A stretch of 64,000 nt of DNA from Pseudoxanthomonas sp. PXM01 (GTDB taxonomy: Bacteria > Pseudomonadota > Gammaproteobacteria > Xanthomonadales > Xanthomonadaceae): positions 744,001 through 808,000 of the forward strand of contig NZ_JACVAJ010000002.1 of assembly GCF_014851815.1 (NCBI RefSeq). The letters run 5' to 3'. A model generated the notes under the pieces. The model saw nothing but the letters and a program-made list of their open reading frames with translations, did not search any database and was not told the origin of the DNA. Below, piece after piece: positions 26,749-36,456 of this stretch; within the stretch, counting starts at the first letter, position 1, and every line of letters begins with the position of its first letter. The position numbers and the translations under genes are program-made.

Positions 26749-27615
26749 GTGGCGTTCCTCGATCAACACCCTGAACTGGGATACCCGGTAGTCGCAGGCC
26801 TCGGCCTGCTGGTGGGCAGCTTCCTCAACGTGGTCATCCTGCGGCTGCCACGGCGGCTGGAGTGGGAGTGGAAGCGCGACGCGCGCGAAGTGCTGGAGGA
26901 ACCGGAGCTCTACGACCCGCCGCCGCCCGGCATCGTGGTCGAGCGCTCGCACTGTCCGCACTGCAAGACCGCGCTGTCCTGGTACGAGAACATCCCGCTG
27001 TTCAGCTGGCTCGCGCTGCGCGGCAAGTGCCGGCATTGCAAGGCACCGATCTCGCCGCAGTATCCCCTCGTCGAGCTTCTGACCGCCCTGCTGGCGGTGG
27101 CCTCGGTGTGGCGGTTCGGCTTCGGCTGGCAGGGCTTCGGTGCGGCGCTGCTGAGCTGCTACCTGGTGGCGCTGAGCGGCATCGACCTGCGTACGCGGCT
27201 GTTGCCCGACCAGTTGACTTTGCCGCTGATGTGGCTGGGCCTGATCGGCAGCCTCGATAACCTCTACATGCCGGCCAAGCCCGCCCTGCTGGGCGCGATC
27301 GCGGGCTATGTCTCGCTGTGGCTTGTCTGGTGGATCTTCAAGCAGGTCACCGGCAAGGAAGGCATGGGCCGCGGCGACTTCAAGCTGCTGGCGGCACTGG
27401 GCGCCTGGGTCGGTCTGAGCGGCGTGCTGCCGATCATCCTGATCTCCTCGCTGGTGGGCGCCGTGGTGGGCTCAGCCTGGCTGGCCATCAAGGGCCGTGA
27501 CCGCGCGACCCCCATTCCGTTCGGGCCCTACCTCGCGATCGCGGGTTTGATCGTGTTCTTCTGGGGCCCGGCCCAGATGGTCGACGCGTATCTGCGCTTC
27601 GCGGGCCTGCAGTAG
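26749..27615 (+). CDS. pilD: Prepilin leader peptidase / N-methyltransferase PilD
   Basis: The protein has 288 residues from a GTG start 3 nt after the pilC stop. The cytoplasmic zinc-binding loop has CPHC (69-72) and CRHC (94-97). The aspartic protease residues are Asp146 (GIDLRT) and Asp210 (GRGDFK), and about eight hydrophobic helices are visible. It cleaves prepilins before Phe and methylates the new N-terminus, serving the two pilins here and probably type II secretion pseudopilins. Confidence 0.95.
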   Translation: MAFLDQHPELGYPVVAGLGLLVGSFLNVVILRLPRRLEWEWKRDAREVLEEPELYDPPPPGIVVERSHCPHCKTALSWYENIPLFSWLALRGKCRHCKAPISPQYPLVELLTALLAVASVWRFGFGWQGFGAALLSCYLVALSGIDLRTRLLPDQLTLPLMWLGLIGSLDNLYMPAKPALLGAIAGYVSLWLVWWIFKQVTGKEGMGRGDFKLLAALGAWVGLSGVLPIILISSLVGAVVGSAWLAIKGRDRATPIPFGPYLAIAGLIVFFWGPAQMVDAYLRFAGLQ

Positions 27616-27661
27616 GTCCGCTTCGGGGCTGAGCCCGCATGCCCTGCTCCATACTCCGCCC

Positions 27662-28285
27662 ATGAGCGATTACTTCATCGGACTGACCGGCGGCATCGCG
27701 TCGGGAAAGAGCGCGCTGGAGAAGGCCTTCGCCGCGCACGGCATCGTCGTGGCCGATGCCGACCTGCTGGCCCGCGAGGTGGTGCAACCGGGCACGCCCG
27801 CGCTGGCCGCCGTGGTGGAACGTTTCGGACGCGATGTGCTGCTGGCGGATGGCCAGCTGGATCGCGCCGCCCTGCGCCAGCGGGTGTTCGGCAACGACGG
27901 GGAACGGCGTGCGCTTGAAGCGATCCTGCACCCTGCCATTCGCGTGCGCCTGCAGGAGATCTGCCGGAACGCGACCAGTCCCTACGCCATCGCGATGGTC
28001 CCGCTCCTGACCGAAGGCGGCGGCCGTGCGGCCTATCCATGGCTGCACCGCATCCTGGTCGTCGACACGCCCGCTGCCGTGCAGAAGGCGCGACTGATGC
28101 AGCGCGACGGCATCGACGCCGATCTGGCGGAGCGGATGATGGCCGCGCAGGCATCGCGTGCGGACCGGCTTGCGCTGGCCGACGACATCATCGTCAACGA
28201 TGGCGACATCGCCCACCTGCAACGCGCGGCCGATGCGCTGCACCGGCGCTACCTGGCGCTAGCCGCGCCCGTGCCGACGACCTAA
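27662..28285 (+). CDS. coaE: Dephospho-CoA kinase
   Basis: The protein has 207 residues. The P-loop is GGIASGKS (10-17), followed by DADLLAREVV and MVPLLTEGGG, the CoaE lid and CoA-binding segments. It carries out the last step of coenzyme A synthesis. It follows pilD as in most Xanthomonadaceae and pseudomonads. A CATACT sequence 7 nt ahead of the ATG could make a leaderless transcript, but no clear -35 accompanies it. The stop overlaps that of the convergent Nudix-ThiE gene by 4 nt. Confidence 0.95.
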   Translation: MSDYFIGLTGGIASGKSALEKAFAAHGIVVADADLLAREVVQPGTPALAAVVERFGRDVLLADGQLDRAALRQRVFGNDGERRALEAILHPAIRVRLQEICRNATSPYAIAMVPLLTEGGGRAAYPWLHRILVVDTPAAVQKARLMQRDGIDADLAERMMAAQASRADRLALADDIIVNDGDIAHLQRAADALHRRYLALAAPVPTT

Positions 28286-29229
28286 CGCTCCCAGAGTCCC
28301 CGGATGGCGGCGATCCCCTGTGCACCGTGCCGGCGCGCTTGCGGGATGTCCGTCGGAACCAGGCCGCCGATGGCATAGAGCGGCAACGACACGCCCTCGC
28401 GCAGACCGGCGAAGCCGGGCCACCCCAGCGGTTCGCCGACGGGATGGGTCTGGGTCGGATAGACACTGCCCACGACGGCGAAATCGCAACCCAGCGCTTC
28501 CGCCTGACGCACGTCCGCTGCCGCGTGGCAGGACGCCGCGACCGGCAAACCCTCCGGCAGCGGGCGCGTCGACCGCTCGTGCAGCTGCGAAGCGCGCAGA
28601 TGGACGCCGACCTGCAGCGCGCGCGCCAGCTCCACATCGCCATTGAGCAGCACCTCGACGCCCGCCTCCCGGCACCGCGCAACGGCCTGCGTCGCCAACG
28701 CCTTCCATGCACCCTCGTCCAGGCTGCGCGCGCGTACCTGGACGCGCCTGATGCCGTCGGCGAGCGCCTGCTCCAGGGCGGCCAGCCAAGGGGCGAGCGC
28801 TTCCGGTTCGGGCGTGACGAGATAACGGTCCGGTTGCCGCAGCGCCGCCACCACGGGGCGGTCGGCAGGCGGCATGTCGTAGCGCATCAGCTTGTCGGGC
28901 GCGACCCACGCCAGCGCTTGGCCCTCATGCCCACGCGGCGTACCGGTCCAGCCCGTCAGGTGCCGCACCTCCAGGCACAGCCGCTTGTCGGGGTACTGTT
29001 GCGGGACGCTGATGACGTGATCGCCCACCCGCGCCTCGATGCCGAGCTCCTCGCGCAGCTCGCGCACCAGCGCGTCCTCGGGGCTTTCGCCCGGCTCCTG
29101 CTTGCCGCCGGGAAACTCCCAGCGCCCGGCCAGGTCGCGCCCCTCCGTGCGCCGGGCCAGCAGGATGCGGCCGCGCGCGTCGGTGATGACGGCAGCCATG
29201 ACATGGATGGAGCGCAGGGGTGTGAGCAT
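28282..29229 (-). CDS. Nudix hydrolase (MutT) - ThiE-like fusion
   Basis: The protein has 315 residues. The N-terminal Nudix domain (1-130) has the box GGKQEPGESPEDALVRELRE... at 41-64, as in MutT 8-oxo-dGTPases. The C-terminal TIM-barrel domain (about 140-315) resembles thiamine phosphate synthase / TenI, with VQVRARSLDEGAW, VGVHLRASQL, CDFAVVGSVYPT and YAIGGLV. Such fusions are known in gammaproteobacteria downstream of secA; the first domain cleans the nucleotide pool and the role of the second is unclear. It lies after secA behind a terminator. Confidence 0.9.
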   Translation of the reverse strand: MLTPLRSIHVMAAVITDARGRILLARRTEGRDLAGRWEFPGGKQEPGESPEDALVRELREELGIEARVGDHVISVPQQYPDKRLCLEVRHLTGWTGTPRGHEGQALAWVAPDKLMRYDMPPADRPVVAALRQPDRYLVTPEPEALAPWLAALEQALADGIRRVQVRARSLDEGAWKALATQAVARCREAGVEVLLNGDVELARALQVGVHLRASQLHERSTRPLPEGLPVAASCHAAADVRQAEALGCDFAVVGSVYPTQTHPVGEPLGWPGFAGLREGVSLPLYAIGGLVPTDIPQARRHGAQGIAAIRGLWER

Positions 29230-29290
29230 GGAAGCAGCTTGCCGGGAACCGGCGGGTAGACGCAAATAGCCCCGCCCGCCGAGGTCCAAA

Positions 29291-29319
29291 GAAAAGGCCG
29301 CGCAGTGCGCGGCCTTTTC
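29291..29319 (-). terminator. Intrinsic terminator after secA
   Basis: A 13-bp perfect stem (29291-29303 with 29307-29319) with loop AGT is followed on the minus strand by TTTGG. It separates secA from the Nudix-ThiE gene. Confidence 0.92.
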
Positions 29320-29341
29320 CGTCAGGCGATGCCGCGAAGCC

Positions 29342-32095
29342 TCAGGCCAGCTGGCCGTGGCAGTGCTTGAACTTCTTGCCGCTGCCGCAGGGGCACGGGT
29401 CGTTGCGGCCGACCTTGGGCGCATCGCGGTGCGCCGGCACGGGGCCGGACTGCACGTAACCACCCTGCGCGGCGGCGATCTGCTGTGCCTGTTCGGCCTC
29501 TTCGTCGGCGCCGTAGCCGCCGGCATCCTGGTGCTGGAACTGCATCTGCCGGGCCTGCGCCTCGGCCATGGCGCGCTCCCGCGCTTCCAGTGCGGCGACC
29601 TCTTCCTCGCTGCGGATGCGCACGCGCGACAGCAGGGTGACCACTTCGCTCTTCACCCGCTCCAGCATGCTGGAGAACAGTTCGAAGGCTTCCTTCTTGT
29701 ACTCCTGCTTGGGCTGCTTCTGCGCATAGCCGCGCAGATGGATGCCCTGGCGCAGGTAGTCCATGCGCGCCAGGTGCTCCTTCCAGTTCTTGTCGAGCAC
29801 GGTCAGCATGATGTGCTTTTCCAGTGCGCGCATGGTCTCGCCGCCGACCACGGCTTCCTTGTCGGCGAAGTGCTGATCCATGGCTTCCTGCACGCGGCGC
29901 TCGATGGTCTCTGCGTCGAGGTCGTCGGTCTCCTCGCGCCAGCGGGTCACGGGAATTTCTGCTCCCATCTCCTCGCCCAGTTCGCTTTCCAGGCCGCGCA
30001 GGTCCCACTGTTCGTCCACCGAATTCAGCGGCACGAAGCGGGCGACCGTCTCGGCGACCACGTCGCCGCGGATGCCGTCGATGTTGTCCTTCACCGATTC
30101 GGCGTCGAGCAGTTCGTCGCGCTGGGCGTAGATCACCTTGCGCTGGTCGTTGTTGACGTCATCGAAGTCGAGCAGGTTCTTGCGGATGTCGAAGTTGTGC
30201 GCTTCCACCTTGCGCTGCGCCTTCTCGATCTGCCGGCTGACCAGCTTGTCCTCGATGACGTCGTCTTCCTTCATGCCGATCAGCTTCATCGCCTTCTGGA
30301 CCCAGTCCGAGGCGAAGATGCGCATCAGGTTGTCTTCCAGCGACAGGTAGAAGCGGGACGAACCCGGATCGCCCTGACGGCCGGAACGGCCACGCAGCTG
30401 GTTGTCGATGCGGCGCGATTCGTGGCGTTCGGTGCCGACGATGTGCAGGCCGCCGGCGGCTTTCACTTCGTCGTGGCGCTTCTGCCACTCGGCCTTGATG
30501 GCGGCGCGCGCAGCGTCATCGGCCTCTTCGCCCAGCGCTTCGTACTCGGCTTCCAGCGAACCACCCAGCACGATGTCGGTACCGCGGCCGGCCATGTTGG
30601 TGGCGATGGTGATCGCACCCGGACGACCGGCCTGCGCGACGATGTGCGCTTCGCGCTCGTGCTGCTTGGCGTTGAGCACTTCGTGCGGCACGCCGGCCTT
30701 GTTGAGGAAATCGGACAGCATTTCCGACGTTTCGATCGAGGTCGTACCGACCAGCACCGGCTGGCCACGCTGGTAGCACTCCTGGATGTCAGCCAGCACC
30801 GCCTTGAACTTGCCTTGGCGGTTGAGGAACACCTGGTCGGGCGAATCCTTGCGCACGGTCGGGCGGTTGGTCGGGATGACGATGACTTCCAGGCCGTAGA
30901 TGCTCTGGAACTCGAAGGCTTCCGTGTCGGCCGTACCGGTCATGCCGGACAGCTTGTTGTACATGCGGAACAGGTTCTGGAACGTCACGCTGGCCAGCGT
31001 CTGGTTCTCGCGCTGGACCGGCACGCCTTCCTTCGCCTCGACCGCCTGGTGCAGGCCGTCTGACCAGCGGCGGCCCGTCAGCGTGCGGCCGGTGAACTCG
31101 TCGACGATGACCACTTCGCCGTCGCGCACGATGTAGTCGACATCGCGCTGGTAGATGGCGTGCGCGCGCAGCGCGGCGTTGAGGTGGTGCACGACCGACA
31201 GGTTGTTGGCGCCGTACAGCGGTTCTTCTTCGCTGATGATGCCGGCCTGCAGCAGCAGCTCCTCGGCGTGCTCCATGCCCGCTTCGGACAGGTGCACCTG
31301 CTTGCCCTTCTCGTCGACCCAGTAATCGCCCTCGCCTTCCTCGCTCTCCTGCTTGATCAGCTGGGGCACGATGCGGTTGACGCGGATGTACAGCTCGGGC
31401 GACTCGTCGGCCGGGCCGGAGATGATCAGCGGGGTACGCGCTTCGTCGATCAGGATGGAGTCGACTTCGTCGACGATGGCGTAGTGCAGGCCACGCTGGA
31501 AGCGGTCGGCGCGCGACATCGCCATGTTGTCGCGCAGGTAGTCGAAGCCGAATTCGTTGTTGGTGCCGTAGGTGATGTCGGCCGCGTAGGCAGCGCTCTT
31601 GTCGCCATGCGGCATGCCCGGGTACACCACGCCGACCGTCAGGCCCAGCCAGTTGTACAGGCGACCCATCCAGGCCGAGTCGCGGCGGGCCAGGTAGTCG
31701 TTCACGGTGACGACGTGCACGCCCTTGCCTTCCAGCGCATTGAGGTAGGTCGGCAGGGTGGCGACCAGCGTCTTGCCCTCGCCGGTACGCATTTCGGCGA
31801 TCTTGCCCAGGTGCAGCACCATGCCGCCGATCAGCTGCACGTCGTAGTGGCGCATGCCCAGCACGCGGCGGCTGGCCTCGCGGCAGACCGCGAAGGCTTC
31901 GGGCAGGATCTTGTCGAGCGCTTCTCCGCCGGCGATGCGCTGCTGGAACTCCGGCGTCTTTGCCTTCAGCTGCTCGTCGGTGAGCTTCTGCAGCTCCGCT
32001 TCCAGCGCGTTGATCTTGTCGACGGAGCGGTGCAGCTGCTTGAGCAGGCGCTCGTTGCGGCTGCCGAAGACACGGGTGAGCAGGTTGTTGATCAT
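29342..32095 (-). CDS. secA: Protein translocase ATPase SecA
   Basis: The protein has 917 residues, full length for proteobacterial SecA. It has Walker A RTGEGKT (103-109), the DEAD-type motor with [20 protein letters not shown], preprotein cross-linking and helical-wing regions, and a C-terminal zinc finger ([14 protein letters not shown]) that binds SecB and phospholipid. It drives Sec export. [15 protein letters not shown] is the conserved N-terminus; 24 more in-frame codons upstream are not. The typical secM is absent; an M23 peptidase gene lies upstream instead. Confidence 0.98.
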   Translation of the reverse strand: MINNLLTRVFGSRNERLLKQLHRSVDKINALEAELQKLTDEQLKAKTPEFQQRIAGGEALDKILPEAFAVCREASRRVLGMRHYDVQLIGGMVLHLGKIAEMRTGEGKTLVATLPTYLNALEGKGVHVVTVNDYLARRDSAWMGRLYNWLGLTVGVVYPGMPHGDKSAAYAADITYGTNNEFGFDYLRDNMAMSRADRFQRGLHYAIVDEVDSILIDEARTPLIISGPADESPELYIRVNRIVPQLIKQESEEGEGDYWVDEKGKQVHLSEAGMEHAEELLLQAGIISEEEPLYGANNLSVVHHLNAALRAHAIYQRDVDYIVRDGEVVIVDEFTGRTLTGRRWSDGLHQAVEAKEGVPVQRENQTLASVTFQNLFRMYNKLSGMTGTADTEAFEFQSIYGLEVIVIPTNRPTVRKDSPDQVFLNRQGKFKAVLADIQECYQRGQPVLVGTTSIETSEMLSDFLNKAGVPHEVLNAKQHEREAHIVAQAGRPGAITIATNMAGRGTDIVLGGSLEAEYEALGEEADDAARAAIKAEWQKRHDEVKAAGGLHIVGTERHESRRIDNQLRGRSGRQGDPGSSRFYLSLEDNLMRIFASDWVQKAMKLIGMKEDDVIEDKLVSRQIEKAQRKVEAHNFDIRKNLLDFDDVNNDQRKVIYAQRDELLDAESVKDNIDGIRGDVVAETVARFVPLNSVDEQWDLRGLESELGEEMGAEIPVTRWREETDDLDAETIERRVQEAMDQHFADKEAVVGGETMRALEKHIMLTVLDKNWKEHLARMDYLRQGIHLRGYAQKQPKQEYKKEAFELFSSMLERVKSEVVTLLSRVRIRSEEEVAALEARERAMAEAQARQMQFQHQDAGGYGADEEAEQAQQIAAAQGGYVQSGPVPAHRDAPKVGRNDPCPCGSGKKFKHCHGQLA

Positions 32096-32147
32096 GTAGG
32101 GAACCGGAAAGGAAGGGAACGCCGGGGTGGCGCAGCGTGTACGCCCC

Positions 32148-32176
32148 CAAAACGAAACAGGGCGCAAGGCGCCCTG
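32148..32176 (-). terminator. Intrinsic terminator after the M23 peptidase gene
   Basis: An 8-bp stem (32158-32165 with 32169-32176) is followed on the minus strand by a T-rich tail (TTTCGTTTT). It lies between the peptidase gene and secA. Confidence 0.85.
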
Positions 32177-32265
32177 TCTGGCAACACCATATTGTAGCTT
32201 GGGGCGCCGCCCGAGGAATCAAGGCGGGCCGTCAGACCGCCCCGCTCCCGGTTGGTTCCGCGCGA

Positions 32266-33216
32266 TCAGCCGCGCTTGACCTGGCCCACCGGCGTCGGGC
32301 CTTCGCCCAGGAACTTGCGCGGATTGACCACGCGCCCGTTTTCCCACACTTCGAAGTGCACGTGCGCGCCGGTCGAGCGTCCGGTCGAGCCGGCCTTGGC
32401 CACTTCCTGACCCACGCGCACCAGGTCGCCGGCCCGCACGCTGAGGCGCGAGTTGTGCGCATAGCGGGTGACGTAGCCGTTGCCATGGTCGACGTCGATG
32501 ACGTTGCCGTAGCCGCCCTTCACGCCGGCGAAGCTCACCACGCCGTCGGCCACCGACAGGACGGGATCGCCGACGCGCGCCTTGAAGTCGATGCCCTTGT
32601 GGTTCTGGCCGCCGCCGCCGAACGGGTCGGCGCGACCGCCGAAACCGGAGGTGATGTAGCTGTTGGCGATCGGCATGCGGCCCGGGGTCGCGTTCTTGTC
32701 CAGTTCGCGGTTGAACAGCAACGCTTCCAGCACCGACAGCTGGCGACCGGAGGCGGCGAACTGCCGCTCCAGGTTGTCCACGCCGTCCTTCAGATCGGCG
32801 GGCTTCATGTCGAAGGACACGTCGTTGCCGCCGACGCCGACCGGCTCGTTGAAGTCGAACTCGCCGTCCTGCAGCTGGCCTACGCGGGTCAGGCGCTCAC
32901 CCAGGGCATTCAGGCGGTTGGCCTGCGCCTGCAGCTCGCCCAGGCGCGCGGCCATCGCGTTGATTTCCTGCTGGGCGCCACGGCGCACCTGCTCCAGTTC
33001 CGCATTGCGCTGCTCGGCCTTGGCCTGCAGCAGCGACACCTGGCCCATGCCGGCGGCGCTGCGGCCCGCCGCGCCGACCAGCAGGCCGGCCGCGACCAGC
33101 ACCGCGGCACTGGCCAGCGGACGTGCGTGGAACGCGAGGCGGATGCGGTAAGCACCATGGGCGGACGCATGGGCCCACCAGGTACGCGAATTGTTTACGA
33201 TGGTCTTAAAGCTCAT
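32266..33216 (-). CDS. M23 family peptidoglycan endopeptidase (LasA/MepM-type)
   Basis: The protein has 316 residues. One N-terminal transmembrane anchor (about 33-57) is followed by a coiled coil rich in Gln/Glu/Ala (60-115) and a catalytic LytM domain (185-300). Zinc ligands are visible in NHKGIDF (His206, Asp210) and HVHFEVW (His287), so it should be active. It probably cuts peptide cross-links in the periplasm during growth or division. Its start is only 8 nt from the divergent dciA start. Confidence 0.92.
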   Translation of the reverse strand: MSFKTIVNNSRTWWAHASAHGAYRIRLAFHARPLASAAVLVAAGLLVGAAGRSAAGMGQVSLLQAKAEQRNAELEQVRRGAQQEINAMAARLGELQAQANRLNALGERLTRVGQLQDGEFDFNEPVGVGGNDVSFDMKPADLKDGVDNLERQFAASGRQLSVLEALLFNRELDKNATPGRMPIANSYITSGFGGRADPFGGGGQNHKGIDFKARVGDPVLSVADGVVSFAGVKGGYGNVIDVDHGNGYVTRYAHNSRLSVRAGDLVRVGQEVAKAGSTGRSTGAHVHFEVWENGRVVNPRKFLGEGPTPVGQVKRG

Positions 33217-33224
33217 AGATACCG

Positions 33225-33692
33225 ATGTCTGATTCGAAGTCCAAGCCGCGCCGTACCGGCATCGCGCAACCTGCCTTGCAGGCTGCCCTGACGGATGCCG
33301 CCACCGACCCGGTGCGTCGCGCCCTATGGCTCGACGCCTTGGAACAGCAGCTTCGCCCCTGCCTTCCGCCCGCCCTGGCGCCGCATTGCCGATTGGCGAA
33401 CGTGGCAGGCAAGCGGCTCGTTTTTATCGTCGACTCCCCCGTGTGGAACGCCCGGCTTCGCCTGGCGGCACCCGAATTGATCAACGTGGCCCAATCCATC
33501 GGACTGGCGGTCACCGAAGTCACCGCCAAGACGAGCCTCGCGCCGCTGATGAAGCCTGCGCAGGACCCGGTCGTACCCGTATCGGAGGCTTCCCGCAGAG
33601 GGCTGCAAGCGGCCCTCGACCTCCTGTCGGCGCCAGACTCCGCCGGCGCCTCCACCCCGCGGGGCGGTCATCGTGGGCGGCGGAAAAATTGA
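33225..33692 (+). CDS. dciA: DciA-family (DUF721) replicative helicase loader
   Basis: The protein has 155 residues, with a compact KH-like DciA domain near 30-110, including LRPCLPPALAPHCRLANVAG and the characteristic SPVWNARLRL. Basic tails lie at both ends. DciA loads DnaB at replication forks in bacteria lacking DnaC. Members near secA, M23 and lpxC are common in Xanthomonadaceae. The 201-nt gap to lpxC holds several GC-rich inverted repeats and no gene. Function is by family only. Confidence 0.85.
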   Translation: MSDSKSKPRRTGIAQPALQAALTDAATDPVRRALWLDALEQQLRPCLPPALAPHCRLANVAGKRLVFIVDSPVWNARLRLAAPELINVAQSIGLAVTEVTAKTSLAPLMKPAQDPVVPVSEASRRGLQAALDLLSAPDSAGASTPRGGHRGRRKN

Positions 33693-33893
33693 CCCGGCCA
33701 TCACGAAGGACGGGGCATGGTACCGGCCACCGCCGGTCGGGGCGTTAGTCAGAAGTTAACAAGTCGTTAGGATTCGGACCGGAATCCGACTCGGGTCACA
33801 CTTTCGCACAAGCGTAACCATTCCCATGCCAGCGCGTGACGGGGATGGGAAACCGGTCGACAGGAAGGTCACCGTCCCGACGGGACGGCGGTC

Positions 33894-34808
33894 TCAGATG
33901 GCCAGGGCAGGCGTCGCGTAAGTGACCGGGGACGACCTGGCGCCCTCTTCGAAGGTCACTTCTTCCCAGGCCGAGGTCTCGGCCAGCAGGGCACGGACCA
34001 GCTTGTTGTTCAGTGCATGGCCCGACTTGAAGCCCTCATAGGCGCCCAGGATGGGCTTGCCGGCGAGGTACAGGTCGCCGATGGCGTCGAGGATCTTGTG
34101 GCGGACGAATTCGTCCGCGTAGCGCAGGCCGTCCTCGTTGAGGACACGGAACTCGTCCAGCACGATCGCGTTGTCCATCGAGCCACCGAGGCCGAGGTTG
34201 CGCTCGCGCATGTACTCCAGGTCGCGCATGAAACCGAACGTACGCGCGCGCGCGACTTCCTTGATGTAGGCGCCGGTGGAGAAGTCCACTTCCGCCCGCG
34301 ACTGCGAGGCCGGGATCATCGGGTGGTCGAACTTGACGGTGAAGCCCAGCTTGAAGCCGTCGTAGGGCTCGAAGCGCGCCACCTTGTCGCCCTCGGTGAC
34401 TTCCACCGGGCGGATGATGCGGATGAAGCGCTTCGGGGCGTCCTGCTCGGCGATGCCGGCGGACTGGATCAGGAACACGAACGGACCGGCGGAGCCGTCC
34501 ATGATCGGCAGCTCGGCCGAGGACAGTTCCACATAGGCATTGTCGACGCCGAGGCCGGCCATGGCCGACATCAGGTGCTCGACGGTCTGCACCTTGGCGC
34601 CTTCGCAGGTCAGGCCGGTGCACAGCGTGGTCTCGGTGACCAGCTCCGCACTCGCGGGAATCTCCACCACCGGTGCCAGATCGATGCGCCGGAACACGAT
34701 GCCGGTATCCACGGGGGCCGGACGCAAGGTCATGTAGACCTTTTCGCCACTGTGCAGCCCCACGCCCGTCGCGCGGATCACGTTCTTGAGGGTGCGTTGC
34801 TGGGCCAT
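33894..34808 (-). CDS. lpxC: UDP-3-O-acyl-N-acetylglucosamine deacetylase LpxC
   Basis: The protein has 304 residues, the usual length. It has zinc and catalytic motifs VEHLMSAM (His78) and [15 protein letters not shown], and the N-terminal [19 protein letters not shown]. It carries out the committed step of lipid A synthesis. The start MAQQRTLKN is standard; the longer open frame is not conserved in style. It sits downstream of ftsZ, separated by 335 nt with its own promoter candidate. Confidence 0.97.
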   Translation of the reverse strand: MAQQRTLKNVIRATGVGLHSGEKVYMTLRPAPVDTGIVFRRIDLAPVVEIPASAELVTETTLCTGLTCEGAKVQTVEHLMSAMAGLGVDNAYVELSSAELPIMDGSAGPFVFLIQSAGIAEQDAPKRFIRIIRPVEVTEGDKVARFEPYDGFKLGFTVKFDHPMIPASQSRAEVDFSTGAYIKEVARARTFGFMRDLEYMRERNLGLGGSMDNAIVLDEFRVLNEDGLRYADEFVRHKILDAIGDLYLAGKPILGAYEGFKSGHALNNKLVRALLAETSAWEEVTFEEGARSSPVTYATPALAI

Positions 34809-34848
34809 CGATAGGAATCGCAGGTGGGGGGGACCTGAGCGGGCAGCG

Positions 34849-34877
34849 AGAATATCACGCAGACCACTGAATCTTAA
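34849..34877 (-). promoter_or_regulatory. Probable sigma-70 promoter of lpxC
   Basis: On the minus strand TTAAGA (34872-34877) and TATTCT (34849-34854) are exactly 17 nt apart, and the -10 ends about 40 nt ahead of the lpxC ATG. Each hexamer matches consensus at 4 of 6 positions. Confidence 0.45.
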
Positions 34878-34936
34878 CGGAAGAACCGGTCTGTCCCACC
34901 CCTGCAACAACGGCCTGCCAGGGCCGTCGGGAAAGG

Positions 34937-34964
34937 GCTGCCGGACCGGCGAAGGTCCGGCAGC
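34937..34964. other. Strong hairpin in the ftsZ-lpxC gap
   Basis: An 11-bp perfect stem (34937-34947 with 34954-34964) with a 6-nt loop lies here, and on the minus strand it is followed by CCCTTTCCCG. It may end ftsZ transcripts or act as an attenuator, but lacks a true T-run. Confidence 0.5.
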
Positions 34965-34999
34965 GAAGGGACATGGCGATGGAACGGCACATCATCTGC

Positions 35000-35135
35000 G
35001 CCCTCCCCGGTTGATGGGAGAGGGTGGGGGTGGGCGCGCCTCGAAGACTGACCTCGCGCTGTCGTTGCTTTGTCGACGTCAGCCAGCGTTGCTCGACACC
35101 CATCCCCTCCTTCCCCCGCGAGCGGAGGAAGGGGT
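35000..35135. repeat. Inverted, hairpin-ended intergenic element (REP/MITE-like)
   Basis: The segment begins with a C-rich/G-rich hairpin (about 35000-35035) and ends with another (about 35100-35135) that is an imperfect inverted copy of the first, with about 65 nt of other sequence between. This is how non-coding mobile repeats of Xanthomonadaceae look. The gap 34809-35143 holds no gene besides this and the lpxC promoter. Confidence 0.5.
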
Positions 35136-35143
35136 ACGTCACA

Positions 35144-36370
35144 TCAGTCGGCCTGGCGGCGCAGGAACGCCGGGATGTCCAGGTAGTCGGACGGCAGTTC
35201 CGCCGAGACCGGCGCGGACGCCGGTGCCGACGGCGCGGGCGAGGCCGAACCACGGCGCAGGCCCAGGCCACTGGTCGCGGCGCTGATCGGATCCATCGAG
35301 AAGCCGTCGTCGATCGGCATGCCGGTGGTGGCGTCGCGGACCAGCTTGATCGGCGCGCGCATCGGCTCGCGCAGGTCGCCGCCACGGCCGACCGGCTGGC
35401 GGGCGGCATTGCGGTTCAGGCCGGTGGCCACCACGGTCACGCGCACTTCGTCCTGCATGTCCGGATCCAGCACGGTGCCGACGACCACGGTCGCGTCTTC
35501 CGAGGCGAAACCTTCGATGGTGCGACCCACTTCGTCGAACTCGGCCATGGTGAAGTCCGGGCCGGCGGTGATGTTGACCAGGATGCCGTTGGCGCCGTTG
35601 AGATTGACGTCGTCCAGCAGCGGGTTCTGGATCGCGGCCTCGGCGGCGGCCTGCGCGCGGTCGTCGCCGCGTGCCGAGCCGGTACCCATCATGGCCAGGC
35701 CCATCTCGCTCATCACGGTGCGGACGTCGGCGAAGTCGACGTTGATCAGGCCCGGGCGGACGATCAGGTCGGCGATGCCCTGCACGGCGCCGAGCAGCAC
35801 GTCGTTGGCGGCGCGGAAGGCCTGGATCATCGTGGCGTTGCGGCCGAGCACGGTGATCAGCTTTTCGTTCGGGATGGTGATCAGCGAGTCGCAGTGGTGG
35901 CTCAGCTCCTCGATGCCCTTCAGCGCGACCTGCATGCGGCGGCGGCCTTCGAAGGGGAACGGCTTGGTGACCACGGCGACGGTCAGGATGCCCATCTCCT
36001 TGGCCAGCTGCGCCACGACCGGCGCGGCGCCGGTGCCGGTGCCGCCACCCATGCCGGCGGTGATGAACACCATGTCGGCGCCGTCGAGGGCGTCGATGAT
36101 GCGCTCGCGGTCTTCCAGCGCGGCCTGGCGGCCGACTTCCGGATTCGCGCCCGCGCCCAGGCCCTTGGTGACGTTGCTGCCCAACTGCAGCTGCAGCTTG
36201 GCGCCGCAGTTCTTGATCGCCTGCGAATCGGTGTTGGCGGTGATGAACTCCACGCCGTCCACGCTGCCGTTGACCATGTGCGCCACGGCGTTGCCGCCGC
36301 CGCCGCCCACGCCCACGACCTTGATCACCGCATTCGGGGCCATCTTTTCAACCAGTTCGAAATGTGCCAT
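35144..36370 (-). CDS. ftsZ: Cell division GTPase FtsZ
   Basis: The protein has 408 residues. The tubulin signature GGGTGTG is at 108-114, and the T7 loop ([11 protein letters not shown]) is intact. A linker rich in Ala/Pro/Ser leads to the conserved C-terminal peptide [14 protein letters not shown] that binds FtsA and ZipA. It forms the Z-ring. GAGGACA precedes ATG 36370; an A/T-rich stretch in the 86-nt gap to ftsA may hold an ftsZ promoter. Confidence 0.98.
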   Translation of the reverse strand: MAHFELVEKMAPNAVIKVVGVGGGGGNAVAHMVNGSVDGVEFITANTDSQAIKNCGAKLQLQLGSNVTKGLGAGANPEVGRQAALEDRERIIDALDGADMVFITAGMGGGTGTGAAPVVAQLAKEMGILTVAVVTKPFPFEGRRRMQVALKGIEELSHHCDSLITIPNEKLITVLGRNATMIQAFRAANDVLLGAVQGIADLIVRPGLINVDFADVRTVMSEMGLAMMGTGSARGDDRAQAAAEAAIQNPLLDDVNLNGANGILVNITAGPDFTMAEFDEVGRTIEGFASEDATVVVGTVLDPDMQDEVRVTVVATGLNRNAARQPVGRGGDLREPMRAPIKLVRDATTGMPIDDGFSMDPISAATSGLGLRRGSASPAPSAPASAPVSAELPSDYLDIPAFLRRQAD

Positions 36371-36456
36371 GTCCTTGTCCTCGTTTATTTAGTTATGTGC
36401 TGCTGGGTGGAACGAACGTCGTGACGCCTTCAACTTCGCGGAGGATGTCGCCTCAC

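Noticed and set aside
29357..31063. 568-codon plus-strand frame opposite secA
   Set aside because: Antisense shadow of secA with no recognisable motif or ribosome site.
35024..36424. Long open frame (466 codons) on the plus strand opposite ftsZ
   Set aside because: Low-complexity His/Arg/Gly/Gln-rich translation typical of the reverse complement of a GC-rich gene; ftsZ is unmistakable.
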